In this document: positions 1 to 10,500 of the stretch, in pieces
Position numbering within the stretch: position 1 is the first letter of the stretch
Layout of the letters: each line of letters begins with the position of its first letter
Assembly (NCBI GenBank): GCA_017991595.1
Contig: JAGOQJ010000003.1
Span: 248,001 to 312,000, forward strand
DNA from: Candidatus Didemnitutus sp.
GTDB taxonomy: Bacteria; Verrucomicrobiota; Verrucomicrobiia; Opitutales; Opitutaceae
Direction: 5' to 3'
Length of the DNA: 64,000 bases
Notes under the pieces: model-generated
What the model was told of the DNA's origin: nothing
The model's input: the letters and a program-made list of their open reading frames with translations, nothing else
Database searches by the model: none
Translations under genes and position numbers: made by a program

Positions 1-578
<578 letters not shown>

Positions 579-645
579 TCACCTCCGGACAGGCTGGTTC
601 TCTCGGTCAGGAAACAAGCGCCGCCGCGCCCTTGGGCCAGGGCAA

Positions 646-1590
646 GTGTCGCACTCCGTTCAACGCCCCTTGCTCTTCCCCTCGTCGTCCCCGGAAGCGA
701 GTGCGCCGACGCGTGCGTCGGTCATCCGCCATCTTTCCCTGCTCGTGCTGCTGGCGGGGAGCTGCGTGTTGCTGGGGGGCGTGGGCTGGCGAGTCTGGCG
801 GGCGACCGAACCGGCGCGCGTCGCGGAGGACGTGTTGCGCATCGGCTATGCGGTGGAGGCGCCCTATGCCTACGTCGATCCGACGGGCCGGGTGACGGGC
901 GAAAGCCCCGAGATCGCGCGGATCGTCGCGGAGCGGATCGGGCGCGGGAGAATCGTGTGGCGGCAGACGGAGTTCGGCTCGTTGGTGCAGGAGCTGCGCG
1001 AGGGGACGATCGACGTGATCGCCTCCGGTCTGTTCATCACGCCCGAGCGGTCGCGGCAGGTGGCGTTTTCGCGGCCGACGTTCCGCGTGCGCGCGGGGTT
1101 GCTCGTGGCGAAGGGCAATCCGCTCGCGTTGCACTCCTACGCCGACGTGGCGGAGCGCGGCGCCCGCGTGGCGGTGCTCGCGCGCTCGTTCGAGGAGGCC
1201 TATTTCCTCGGGCGCCCGCACTGGCGCCGTGGGCAGGTGATCGCGGTGTCCGACGCGAGCGCGGGTATGCAGGCGCTCGCGGTCGGGGCGGTCGATGCGT
1301 TCGCGCTCTCGGCGCCGTCGCTGCAATGGATGATGCGGGCGGGCGGCGCGCGGGTTGGCGAGTTGGCGGAGCCCTTCGCTCCGCCGGCGGATGCGCCCGG
1401 TGCGGCGGAAGGCGGCTTCGCATTCCGCCTCGAGGATCGGGAGCTGCGCGAGGCGTGGGACCGCACTTTGGCGGACTTTGTCGGCAGCCCCGAGCATCGG
1501 CGGCTCGTCGAGCCGTTCGGTTTCACGACGGCGGAGCTGCCCGGTCCGAGCGGAGCCGGGGAGTCGTCGCCTGCACACCCTTCGAATTGA
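646..1590 (+). CDS. Membrane-anchored/exported solute-binding protein (SBP_bac_3 family)
   Basis: A periplasmic amino-acid-type binding protein of about 314 residues. A hydrophobic segment at about residues 27-46 (HLSLLVLLAGSCVLLGGVGW) acts as a signal anchor or signal peptide, followed from about residue 64 by the family opening LRIGYAVEAPYAYVDPTGR and the later IDVIASGLFITPERSRQVAFS and VGAVDAFALS segments. The start is uncertain: GTG at 646 and TTG at 670 are both in frame, and neither has a strong ribosome binding site. No ABC permease or ATPase lies nearby. Instead the stop overlaps the start of a hybrid histidine kinase (TGATG), so the protein probably serves as a ligand sensor for that kinase rather than for uptake; this role is inference from context. 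Confidence 0.8.
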   Translation: MSHSVQRPLLFPSSSPEASAPTRASVIRHLSLLVLLAGSCVLLGGVGWRVWRATEPARVAEDVLRIGYAVEAPYAYVDPTGRVTGESPEIARIVAERIGRGRIVWRQTEFGSLVQELREGTIDVIASGLFITPERSRQVAFSRPTFRVRAGLLVAKGNPLALHSYADVAERGARVAVLARSFEEAYFLGRPHWRRGQVIAVSDASAGMQALAVGAVDAFALSAPSLQWMMRAGGARVGELAEPFAPPADAPGAAEGGFAFRLEDRELREAWDRTLADFVGSPEHRRLVEPFGFTTAELPGPSGAGESSPAHPSN

Positions 1591-4500
1591 TGAAGACAAC
1601 CTCGCGACGATTTTCTCCGCAGGCGTGGCTCCTGTCCGAACCGAAGCTCTGGCTCGGTGCGGCCCTCGCGGCGGCGTTTGTCACGTGCCTGCTGTTGCTG
1701 GGCCTCTACGCCGTGCAACGCCGCGAGATCAGCCGGGCGACCGAGATCCTGCAAAGCGTGCGCACGGCGCGCATCGACCTCGCGAAGAGCGCGCTGAAGA
1801 CGCACGGCCCGGCGGCGACGGCGGAGGAACGGGCCGTGCAGGGGGAAGGCCTCGCCTTGTTCGAGCAGGCGCAGGCGCAGCTGGCGGAGAGCCTGCACGC
1901 CGGCGCGGCGCGCAGCGCCGCCGAAGACGGCACGGCTCTGACCGAGGACGAACTGGGGCGGCGCGCGGAGGCCTACCGGCGCGAAGCGCACCGCTGGCTG
2001 GACGGTCAGGGCGATCCGTTCGCGCTGCGGTTGGCGCACGGCGCGTTGGAGCGGTTCGCCGAGCGCGTGGACGTGGCGCAGCGCCGGCAGCTCGCGGAGG
2101 TGCGCGAGCGGGCGCGGTTGCAATTCCTCGCGACTCTGCTCGGGGTCGCGGCGATGCTCGGCATGGTGTGCGTCGGGGTGTTCCGCGCGGCGCGCGAGCA
2201 GGCCCGGGCGGCCCAGCGCATCCGGCTGGCGGCGGAGTCGGCGGGCGTGGATTTCTGGGACGAGGACCTGCGCACCGGCGCGCTCCGGTGGTGGCGCGAC
2301 CGCGCGGTGGCCTTGGCCGAGACGCCGGCGCCGGCGACGTTCGCGGCGCTGCTCGAACGCGCGGCCACGGAGGCCGATCGCGCCACGCTGGCCGGCGTGC
2401 GCGAGGCGGCGCTGGCCGGGCACCGCGAGACGCTCGTGGAGGTGCGGTTGCGCCGGCGCGACGGCAGCGATTGCTGGGTGATGGTCCGCGCGGCGTGCCA
2501 TCACGAGTCCGGCGGCGCGGTGCCGCGGGTCGCTGGCACCTTGGTGGACGTCACCCCGCGCAAACGCGAGGAGGAGGCGCGCGGCGAGTTGGTGCAGCGC
2601 TTCCGGCAGCTCTACGAACTCGTCCCGGTGGGGCTCATCTACGCCCGGCGCGACGGCACGCTCAACAGCATGAACCGGCGCGCCGGCCAGCTGCTCGGCT
2701 ACACCATCGAGGAAATCTCGCCCATCGATCGCTGGTGGCCGCTGGCCTATCCCGATCCCGACTACCGGGCGCAGGTGCAACAGCAGTGGACGCAGGACCT
2801 GGAGCAGGCGCACCGCGAGGGCACCGACCTGCCGTTGCGCGAGTATCGCATCGTCACGAAGGCGGGCCGCACGCGCACCATGGAGCTGTCGGGCACGTTG
2901 CTCGACGACGAGGTCCTGATCGTGTTGCAGGACATCACCGACCGCCGGCAGGCGGAGGCCCGATCCCGCTTCCACGAGGCGCTGCTCGAGGAGACCGGGC
3001 GCATCGCGAAAGTGGGCGGCTGGAGCTTCGATCCCAAGACGGGCGAAGGGTATTGGACAAATGAGGTGGCGCGCATCCACGACCTCGATCCCGCGGCGAT
3101 GACCTCGCGCGATTTCGGCCTGCAGTTCTACACGGGCGAATCACGCGCCCGCATCGAGGCGGCATTGCAAGGCGCCATCGAGCGCGCCGAGCCCTACGAC
3201 CTGCAACTCGAGTTGGTGACGGCAGCCGGCGTGCCCAAGTGGGTGCGGACGATCGGGCATCCGGTGCTGGAAAACGGTCGCGTCGTGCGCGTGCGTGGAT
3301 CGTTCCAAGACATCACCGAGCGCCGGCGGGTGGAGCAATCGCTGCGCGAGAGCGAGGAGCTGTTCCGCCAGATGGCGGAGAACGTCGACGAAGTCTTCTG
3401 GATGACCGATGTGCCCAAGCACACGATGCTCTACGTCAGCCCCGCGTATGCGCGCATCTGGGGGCGCTCGTGCGAGTCGCTGCGTGCCTCGCCGCGCCAG
3501 TGGCTCGATTCCATCCACGCGAACGATCGCGAGCGCGTCGAGCGCGCGGTGGCGCGGCAGGCCGAGGGCACCTACGCCGAGGAATACCGCATCCATCGTC
3601 CCGACGGGAGCGTGCGCTGGGTCGCGGATCGTGCGTTCCCCGTGCGCGACGAGTCCGGCCGGGTGTTCCGCATCGTCGGCGTGGCACGCGACATCACGGA
3701 CAAGCGCCGATTGGAGGAACAGTTTCTGCGGGCCCAGCGCATGGAAGCGGTCGGCACGCTCGCGAGCGGCGTGGCGCACGACCTCAATAACATCCTCGCG
3801 CCAATGCTCATGATCGGGACCTTGCTGCGCGGCAAGTTGCCGCAGCCGTCGGACCAGAAGCTGCTCGGCCTCGTGGAGCAATCCGCGCAGCGCGGCGCGG
3901 CCATCGTGGCTCAGCTCCTCACTTTCAGTCGCGGCTTGAGCGGCGAGCGCATCGAGCTGCGCGTGGAGCACTTGATAGGCGAGATGCTGCATCTCATCGC
4001 AGAAACTTTTCCGCGCAACATCACCGCCACGCGCGAGCTCGCGCGCGATCTGCCTGCGGTGCTGGCCGACCCGACGCAGATCCACCAAGTGTTGATGAAT
4101 CTCTGCGTCAACGCCCGCGACGCGATGCCCGAGGGCGGGCAGCTGACCCTCGGCTTGCGCGCGACCTGCATCGATGCCGCCACGGCCGCCCGGCATCCGG
4201 GCGTGGCGCCGGGACCGTTTCTCGTGTTGTCCGTGAGCGACAGCGGCACGGGCATCCCGGAGTCGTTGCGGACGCGGATCTTCGACCCGTTTTTCACGAC
4301 GAAGGAGATCGGCAAAGGCACGGGCCTGGGCCTCGCCACCGTCATGGGCATCGTGCGCAGCCACGGCGGTTTCATCGAGCTCACGAGCGAGCTGGGGCGT
4401 GGCACGCGCTTCGACGTGTTCCTGCCCGCGCTCATGCAACCTGAGGCGCTGCGCCCGGCGGTTGCAGCGGAGGCCCCTGGTCGCAGTCGGGGCGAGACCA

Positions 4501-4859
4501 TCCTCGTGGTCGACGACGAGGAGGCGATTTGCAGCGTCGCCAAGGCTGTGCTGGAACTCGAGGGCTACCGCGTGCACACGGCTCCGAACGGCCAGCAGGC
4601 GCTCGCGCTCTTTCGCACGCTCGAAGGGCGTCTCGATCTGCTCGTCTCCGACGTCATGATGCCGGGCATCGATGGCTGGGAACTGGCGGCGACCCTGCGT
4701 CTGAGCCTGCCCGATCTGCCGATCGTGCTCAGCAGCGGGCTCGACCAGAAGATCCTGCCCGAGGCCTTGCGCGCCGCGGGCGTGAGCGCCCTGTTGCACA
4801 AGCCCTTCGACTCACGGGAACTCCGCGCCGCGGTGCGCCGCGCCCTCGAACGTCAGTAG
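1590..4859 (+). CDS. Four-PAS hybrid histidine kinase with receiver domain
   Basis: Inner-membrane sensor kinase of about 1089 residues. Two membrane segments (about 21-43 and 176-198) flank a helical extracytoplasmic region. Four PAS modules follow (starting near 210, 339, 461 and 591), several ending in the PAC-like DITxRR pattern. The dimerisation/phosphoacceptor domain has SGVAHDLNNIL with His730; the ATPase domain has the N box NLCVNARDAMPEGG near 835 and a GTGLGLATVMGIV G2 box. A C-terminal receiver begins ETILVVDDEEAICSV, with Asp1021 in LLVSDVMMPG as phosphoacceptor. The ATG overlaps the stop of the solute-binding gene by one base, implying translational coupling. No separate DNA-binding regulator is adjacent, so the output partner is unknown. 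Confidence 0.93.
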   Translation: MKTTSRRFSPQAWLLSEPKLWLGAALAAAFVTCLLLLGLYAVQRREISRATEILQSVRTARIDLAKSALKTHGPAATAEERAVQGEGLALFEQAQAQLAESLHAGAARSAAEDGTALTEDELGRRAEAYRREAHRWLDGQGDPFALRLAHGALERFAERVDVAQRRQLAEVRERARLQFLATLLGVAAMLGMVCVGVFRAAREQARAAQRIRLAAESAGVDFWDEDLRTGALRWWRDRAVALAETPAPATFAALLERAATEADRATLAGVREAALAGHRETLVEVRLRRRDGSDCWVMVRAACHHESGGAVPRVAGTLVDVTPRKREEEARGELVQRFRQLYELVPVGLIYARRDGTLNSMNRRAGQLLGYTIEEISPIDRWWPLAYPDPDYRAQVQQQWTQDLEQAHREGTDLPLREYRIVTKAGRTRTMELSGTLLDDEVLIVLQDITDRRQAEARSRFHEALLEETGRIAKVGGWSFDPKTGEGYWTNEVARIHDLDPAAMTSRDFGLQFYTGESRARIEAALQGAIERAEPYDLQLELVTAAGVPKWVRTIGHPVLENGRVVRVRGSFQDITERRRVEQSLRESEELFRQMAENVDEVFWMTDVPKHTMLYVSPAYARIWGRSCESLRASPRQWLDSIHANDRERVERAVARQAEGTYAEEYRIHRPDGSVRWVADRAFPVRDESGRVFRIVGVARDITDKRRLEEQFLRAQRMEAVGTLASGVAHDLNNILAPMLMIGTLLRGKLPQPSDQKLLGLVEQSAQRGAAIVAQLLTFSRGLSGERIELRVEHLIGEMLHLIAETFPRNITATRELARDLPAVLADPTQIHQVLMNLCVNARDAMPEGGQLTLGLRATCIDAATAARHPGVAPGPFLVLSVSDSGTGIPESLRTRIFDPFFTTKEIGKGTGLGLATVMGIVRSHGGFIELTSELGRGTRFDVFLPALMQPEALRPAVAAEAPGRSRGETILVVDDEEAICSVAKAVLELEGYRVHTAPNGQQALALFRTLEGRLDLLVSDVMMPGIDGWELAATLRLSLPDLPIVLSSGLDQKILPEALRAAGVSALLHKPFDSRELRAAVRRALERQ

Positions 4860-4906
4860 GTCAATTTACGTTTGCGACGCGCCGGAGCCGGACGCATCAA
4901 GACGGG

Positions 4907-5551
4907 GTGAAGCTTCACGTCCTCCCTTCCGGACCGATCCAGACCATCGGCTACCTGCTGACCGAGCCCGCGACCGGCGACGCCGTGCTGGTCGATGCGC
5001 CCGCGGATGTCTGGGAAGAGGTCGAGGAACTGCTGCGGCAGGACAAGTGCCGCCTGCGCGAACTCTGGCTCACGCACGGCCACTGGGACCACACCCAGGA
5101 CGCCGCGAAGATCAAGCGCGCCACCGGCGCTACCGTGCGCGCGCACCGCGCCGACCAGCATCTGATCGAGACCCCGGAGGTCATGAGCGCCTTCCTCATG
5201 CCCGGCATCAAGCTCGAGAGCGTGAAGATCGACGCCTTCCTCGAACCGGGCCAGCGCCTCGCGGCCTTGGGGCGCGAGTTCGAGGTGCGCCATGTGCCGG
5301 GGCATTGTCCGGGCAACGTGCTTTTCCATGAACCGCAGGCGCGGGTGGCCTTTGTCGGCGACGCGCTCTTCAACGGCGGCGTCGGACGCTGGGATCTGCC
5401 CGGCGGCGATCTTGCGACCTTGGAGCGATCCATCCGCGGACAGATCTACACGCTGCCGCCCGACACGGCGGTGTATCCCGGCCACGGCCCGAGCACGACC
5501 GTGGCGGCGGAGATGGCGGACAATCCCTACGTGCCCGCCGCGCGGTCATGA
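4907..5551 (+). CDS. Metallo-beta-lactamase-fold hydrolase (glyoxalase II-like)
   Basis: A 214-residue cytoplasmic hydrolase of the small glyoxalase II-like type. The zinc-binding HxHxDH motif is present in LTHGHWDHT, followed by HVPGHCPGN, a VGDALFNGGVG segment carrying the bridging aspartate, and the last histidine in VYPGHGP. I chose the GTG at 4907 because the protein from there begins VKLHVLPSGPIQTIGYLL, the usual first strands; the frame stays open upstream into the kinase gene but without homology. The stop overlaps the ribD start by four bases (ATGA), so the two are coupled. The substrate cannot be told; hydroxyacylglutathione or persulfide hydrolysis are possible but not shown. Confidence 0.87.
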   Translation: MKLHVLPSGPIQTIGYLLTEPATGDAVLVDAPADVWEEVEELLRQDKCRLRELWLTHGHWDHTQDAAKIKRATGATVRAHRADQHLIETPEVMSAFLMPGIKLESVKIDAFLEPGQRLAALGREFEVRHVPGHCPGNVLFHEPQARVAFVGDALFNGGVGRWDLPGGDLATLERSIRGQIYTLPPDTAVYPGHGPSTTVAAEMADNPYVPAARS

Positions 5552-6717
5552 ACGACACGGAGCATGAACCCTTCATGCGGCGCGCCCTCGCGGTGGCGAA
5601 GCGCGCGTGGGGCGACACGCATCCCAACCCGCTTGTCGGGGCGGTGATCGTCGAGGACGGCGAAGTGGTGGCGGAGGGTTTTCACGCCCGCGCCGGTGAA
5701 CCGCATGCGGAGATCAACGCACTGCGCGCGCTCGGCCGCGCGCCGAAGGCCGGCGCCACGCTCTACGTCACGCTCGAGCCCTGTTGCACACACGGCCGCA
5801 CGCCGCCCTGCACGGACGCGATCGTCGATGCCGGCCTCACGCGCGTGGTGGTCGGCGCGACCGATCCCAACCCGGCGCACGCCGGCCACGGGTTCGACGT
5901 GCTGCGCGCCGCCGGCGTCGAGGTGACGACGGGCGTGCTCGCTGCCGAGTGCGCGGACCTGAATCTCATCTTCAACCACTGGATCGTGCGGCGCACGCCG
6001 CTGCTCGCCGCCAAATCGGGCGTGACGCTCGACGGCAAGGTGGCGACGCGCACGGGCGATTCGAAGTGGATCACCGGCGAGGCCGCGCGCGCGGACGCGC
6101 ACCGCTGGCGCCGCGGTTTCCCTGCCATCGCCGTAGGCGCGGGCACGGTGCGGGCCGACAATCCGCGGCTGACCGCGCGCGTCGAGGGCGTCGAGTGGTG
6201 TCCGTGGCGTTTCGTATTCGACGGCCTGCTCCGCACCGTGCTCGACCAGCATCTGCCCGGCGTTTACACGGACGAATTCCGCGAGCGCACCATCGTGGTG
6301 ACTACGCAGCACGGCGGGCTCGGCTACGTGCGCAAATTGAACGCGCTCGGCGTGAAGACGTGGGTGTTGGCCAGCCCGTCGCCGAAGGTGAATTTCGCGG
6401 ACTTCCGCCGCCGTTGCGCGGAGGAGGGCATCACGGGCGTTTTCTTCGAAGGTGGGGCCCAGCTCATCAGCGAGCTGCTGCAGGCGCGCGAGCTCGATTA
6501 TCTTTTCACCTACCACGCGCCGGTGCTCTTCGCCGACGACAAGGGCAAGGCCATCTTCCGCGGGTTGCGCACGGAGACGCTCGCCGCGGCGGTGCGGCTC
6601 GAGCAGGTGCGCCATGAAATCCACGGCGACGACGCGTTGATGCGCGGCTTCGTGCGCTATCCGGAGCGGATGTGCGTCGACGAAGCGGCGTTCACGCGCC
6701 GGACGCTGCTCGAGTGA
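5548..6717 (+). CDS. ribD: Bifunctional riboflavin biosynthesis deaminase/reductase RibD
   Basis: Carries out the second and third steps of riboflavin synthesis: deamination of the pyrimidine formed from GTP, then NADPH-dependent reduction of its ribosyl side chain. The N-terminal cytidine-deaminase-like domain holds the zinc site: His53 and Glu55 in EPHAEINAL, and Cys79 and Cys88 in PCCTHGRTPPC. The C-terminal reductase domain begins near residue 150 with PLLAAKSGVTLDGKVATRTG, WITGEAAR and AVGAGTVRADNPRLT, all typical. Length (389 residues) is normal for the fused enzyme. It overlaps the preceding hydrolase gene by four bases. No other rib genes are in the window. Confidence 0.96.
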   Translation: MNDTEHEPFMRRALAVAKRAWGDTHPNPLVGAVIVEDGEVVAEGFHARAGEPHAEINALRALGRAPKAGATLYVTLEPCCTHGRTPPCTDAIVDAGLTRVVVGATDPNPAHAGHGFDVLRAAGVEVTTGVLAAECADLNLIFNHWIVRRTPLLAAKSGVTLDGKVATRTGDSKWITGEAARADAHRWRRGFPAIAVGAGTVRADNPRLTARVEGVEWCPWRFVFDGLLRTVLDQHLPGVYTDEFRERTIVVTTQHGGLGYVRKLNALGVKTWVLASPSPKVNFADFRRRCAEEGITGVFFEGGAQLISELLQARELDYLFTYHAPVLFADDKGKAIFRGLRTETLAAAVRLEQVRHEIHGDDALMRGFVRYPERMCVDEAAFTRRTLLE

Positions 6718-6775
6718 TCCCGCGTTGGCCAAGGCGCCGGCGGACAAGGTGCGGCGGCGAAGCCAAACTCCTTTC

Positions 6776-7387
6776 ATGATCATCCATCTCGCTTCGGGTA
6801 ACAGACACAAGGCGCAGGAAATGCAGCGGCTCGCGGACGAGACGCCGGCGAGTCGCGCGCGCGGCGTGCGGGTTGTCCCGGCGGAAAAGATGCCGGCGGT
6901 CGAGGAGGACACGGGCACGTTCGTGGGCAACGCGCGCAAGAAGGCCGTGGCGCTGCAGGCGACGTTGCCGGCGGACGCGTGGGTGCTGGCCGACGACAGC
7001 GGCGTGTGCGTCGACGCGCTCGACGGCGCGCCGGGCGTGGAGTCGGCCTACTTTGCCGGGCCGCAGGGCGATGCGGCGGCGAACCTGCGCAAGCTGGCCG
7101 AGGTGATGCGCGAGGTGCCGGAAGGACAACGTGCGGCGCGGTTCGTCTGTGTGCTGCTGCTGCGCGGCCCCGGCGGCGTGGAGCAGGTCTTCGAAGGACG
7201 TTGCGAGGGCGTGCTCGGGCGCGAGCCCCGCGGCGGAAAGGGTTTTGGCTACGATCCGCTCTTCATCCCCGAAGGGCACACGTGCACTTATGCCGAGCTG
7301 ACGGAAGGCGAGAAGAACGCCCTCAGTCACCGCGGCCGGGCGTGGGCGCAGCTGGCGGCGTGGCTGGCGCAGGCGAAGATCGGTTGA
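6776..7387 (+). CDS. rdgB: Non-canonical purine NTP pyrophosphatase (RdgB/HAM1)
   Basis: Hydrolyses ITP, dITP and XTP to monophosphates, keeping deaminated purines out of DNA and RNA. The 203-residue product starts MIIHLASGNRHKAQEMQRL, matching the HAM1 N terminus; it also has EDTGTFVGNARKKA, the catalytic LADDSGVCVDALDGAPGVES and GKGFGYDPLFIPEG. A TTG at 6725 would add 17 residues with no homology, so the ATG at 6776 is preferred. It is the last gene of the rightward run that starts with the solute-binding protein, 58 bases after ribD, and meets the prepilin cassette tail-to-tail. Confidence 0.95.
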   Translation: MIIHLASGNRHKAQEMQRLADETPASRARGVRVVPAEKMPAVEEDTGTFVGNARKKAVALQATLPADAWVLADDSGVCVDALDGAPGVESAYFAGPQGDAAANLRKLAEVMREVPEGQRAARFVCVLLLRGPGGVEQVFEGRCEGVLGREPRGGKGFGYDPLFIPEGHTCTYAELTEGEKNALSHRGRAWAQLAAWLAQAKIG

Positions 7388-7420
7388 GACGGGCGGTGGG
7401 CGGGAGCTGATTGGGCGCGA

Positions 7421-7491
7421 GCGAGCTCGCTGCCTACAGGGGACGCAATGAATGCGCGCGCGAGCTCGCTGCCCACGAGGGACGGAATGAA
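7421..7491. repeat. Two-copy tandem repeat with palindromic GCGAGCTCGC core
   Basis: Two 32-base copies at 7421-7452 and 7460-7491 (period 39) match at 28 of 32 positions. Each begins with the perfect palindrome GCGAGCTCGC and ends in AATGAA. The pair lies in the gap between the convergent rdgB and prepilin genes. It resembles short extragenic palindromic repeats rather than a classical terminator; no T-run follows either copy. Confidence 0.65.
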
Positions 7492-7523
7492 GGCTCGCGT
7501 GGCGCGGAGCGGGCGGGCGGGGC

Positions 7524-10500
7524 TCAGTGCGGCAGGGCCTCGATCGTCTCCTTGAGCGTCTTGTATTCGGCGGCGGAGATCTCGCGGTAGCTCATGCGGC
7601 GGGCGTTGAGGACGATGGGTTCGAGCGGGACGTCGTGGTTGGCGTCGCGCAGCGATTGGTGGAGACCCCAGTTGCGGAGCGCGCCTTGATAATAACGGAT
7701 GCCCCACGGCTCGGTGGCGACCCGGCTCTCGAACATGGCGACGAGTGAGCCGCGGATGTAGAGCGCGACGGAGCCGGCCCAGTTTTCCGAGAGACGCGGG
7801 AAGTTATGCACGCCGCCGCTGGTCTGCTTGGAGGCGGAGGAGCTGGCGCGGGTGGTGGGCACGATGCCGGTGAGCAGGCAGGCCGAGACCTCGGTCTCGC
7901 TCGGCGCGAATTTCGATGTGCGCGTGCTCGGCGTGGTGTCGGCGGGTCGCGGGCGCGGGCCGGTGCCGGTGACGCTGGAGGCGACAGTGAGGTTGGGCAT
8001 GAGCGCGGGCTGGATGGAGGCGTTGAGACCGTCGAGCGTGTTGGAACCGCTGGGATTGGTGCTCATCCAGCTGGTGGAATAATTGGCGCTGTCGTCGCGC
8101 CGGCTCGCGCTCATCGAATCGGCCCAACCGGAATTGGGGTAGTAGCGGTAGTTCGGCGAGGAGCCGGAGCGGGAGAACTCGGGCTGCGAGAAGATGCTGA
8201 TGGCGTCGCCCATCACGGAGCTGAGCATCTCGGAGGCGGATTCGGGATACTGGCCGCTGTAGCCGCCGGTGCCGGCAGAACTGAGGGTGGAGTTGACCGT
8301 GCCGTCGGCGTTGAAATGGCCCATGATGTAAACGGCATCGTTGGTGACAAAGCTGAGGCCGGTGCGTCCGGGATACGACGCCGAGGGCAGCGAGACCAGC
8401 GGGCCGCGACCGTTCCAAAGGCGGACGCCGGAATCGACACGGTTGCGCAGCATGCTGTTGCCGGTGCCGGTGACGGAGTCGTCTTCGGCGTCCACCGAGT
8501 GGACGTAGATGGTGATGCCGTCGAACCAGGGCGAGGGGCCGCTGCCGACAAGGTCGCTGGCTTGCACGGCGACGGGGGTATCGGTCGGATTCTCGGGCGC
8601 GAAGTAGAGGCGGAAGGGATCGACGGCGACGGCCTGCGTGGTCGCGAACCAGGTGCCGGTCTGGTTGTCGGAGGGCGCGTTGGTGATGCTCTTCTGTTTC
8701 ACGACTTGGAAGTCGCGCGAGATGCTGGTGTAGCCGGTCTTCGCGGCGGTGATGCGCACGATGCCCGGGCTGGCCGCGGTGCAGACGGTGCCGGTGTTCG
8801 ACACGGCGGTGACGGCGTAGCGGTTGAAAAAGGGAGCGGTGGTGCTGAGGCTGCCGCTGACGCTGCCGGAGGCCGAGACCAGCGAGGTGCTGAAGGTCCA
8901 GTTGGCGGTGTCGTCGACGCCGCCGACGAAGACGCGCATTTCGGTGACGGCGTTGGCGTAGGTGAAGCCGCTGGTGGTGCTGCTGCAGGGGATGACGTGG
9001 CGATCGTTGGTCAGGGCGGCGGTGACGGCGGTGCTGCTGGCGTCGACGATGGGGATGATGCGTTGCGAGAGCAGGCGGGCGGAGTCGTGGGCGGCGGTGC
9101 CGGCGGTGTAGAGGCTGATGCGCACGGCGGTGAGGGTGGCGCCGGCCGGGGTGTAGGTGAGCGAGGAGACGTCCGATGCGGAGAAGGAGGCCTCGGTCCA
9201 CGTGGCGTAGACGCCGAGCGTGCTCGGTGTATCGGTGGTCGTCTCGATGCGGAAGCGGCCGGCGTAAGAGGCGGTGGGATTGGCGCCGACCTGCTGCGTG
9301 GCGGAGAGCGTGACAATGCCGGGCAGGAAGGAGCCGGCGAGGTTGCGCTGGATCGCGACCACCGGAGTGGTGTCCGGGAACTCGTCGAAGGAGGTGTTGG
9401 TGCCCGTGGCGATGCCGAGGCCGTAGCTGGCGGGCGTGGCGCTGCTGTTGAGGACGTTGTTGCTCCAGTTGGTGTTGTTGGGCACGCCGGGATGGTAGAT
9501 CGACGCGGTGGTGCTGACGAAGAGGGTGCGTTCGACGGCCATCTTGAAGCGGGCGAAGTCGAAATCGATCTTCGCGATCGGGCGCGGGCGGTAGCGGTTG
9601 CCGGAGCTGCGGTTGAAGGGGTAGCCGGTGTTGTTGAAGGCGCGGCGCATGTCGTAGAAGTAGGCGTCGTGCGGGAGCACCTCGGCGGGTGTCGGGCTGG
9701 AATCGAAATCGGGCGGGGTGGTGCTGCCGGCGTAGCCGGTGTCGGCCGGGTCGACGCCGCCGCCCTGCGGGATGCGCAGGATCTGATTGGGGCCGACGGA
9801 GGTGTCGACGCGGTAGGCGTTGGGCTGGTTGTTCACGTAGGCGTTCAACACGCCGTAGCTGGGTTGTCCGGGGAGGAGAATTTCGCGGATGGTGTGCGAG
9901 TTGCCGCTGACGGTGTTGAGGTAGGCGCGGTAGGAGCGGGCGCGCATGCTGACGGTGGAGCCATCGGGGAGGCGGCCGGTGCGGGTCTCGTCGTCGGGGT
10001 TGACGACGAGGTAGAGCCCGGCGTTGCGGCCGAACTTGGTGCCGCGGAGGCCGCCGGCGTCGGTGGTGAGGGGCGGGTCGATGATCTGGCGTCCGTTGCG
10101 ACGGCCTTCGGCGGTGGTCTCGTCGTAGTCGCCGATGGCGGGGAGGACGAGCTTGGTGACGCCGTGGACGGAGGTGCGGAGGTTGCCGGCGTAGGTGGAG
10201 GTGGCGAAGTTGCGGAACTGGCTGAGGGAGGATGCCGTCTCGCTAGTGCCGCCCCACTTGTGGTCGCGCCAGACTCCGCCGGAGGATTTGATGCTGGTGC
10301 CGCCGGAGATCGATTCGCTCGGTTTGCGGAAGTAGAGCGGGCCGGTGCCGCCGGGGCCGTTGTCGACATCGCCGTCGGCCATGTAAGTGGGGCCGCGGTG
10401 GGCGGTGTTGGCGTAGAAACCCTTGGCGCTGGTGACGCGGTCGGTGAAGCGGATGGTGTTGCCGAAGCCGGTCTGGATGCGGGAAATGAAATCGCCGTTG

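Noticed and set aside
957-1589. N-terminal extension of the hybrid kinase into the solute-binding gene
   Set aside because: The extension overlaps a real gene in another frame, is Arg/Gly/Ala-rich, and the membrane segment and domains start only after the ATG at 1590.
1200-3080. Long minus-strand frame under the kinase gene
   Set aside because: Antisense to PAS-encoding sequence with conserved motifs; composition is typical of a shadow frame in GC-rich DNA.
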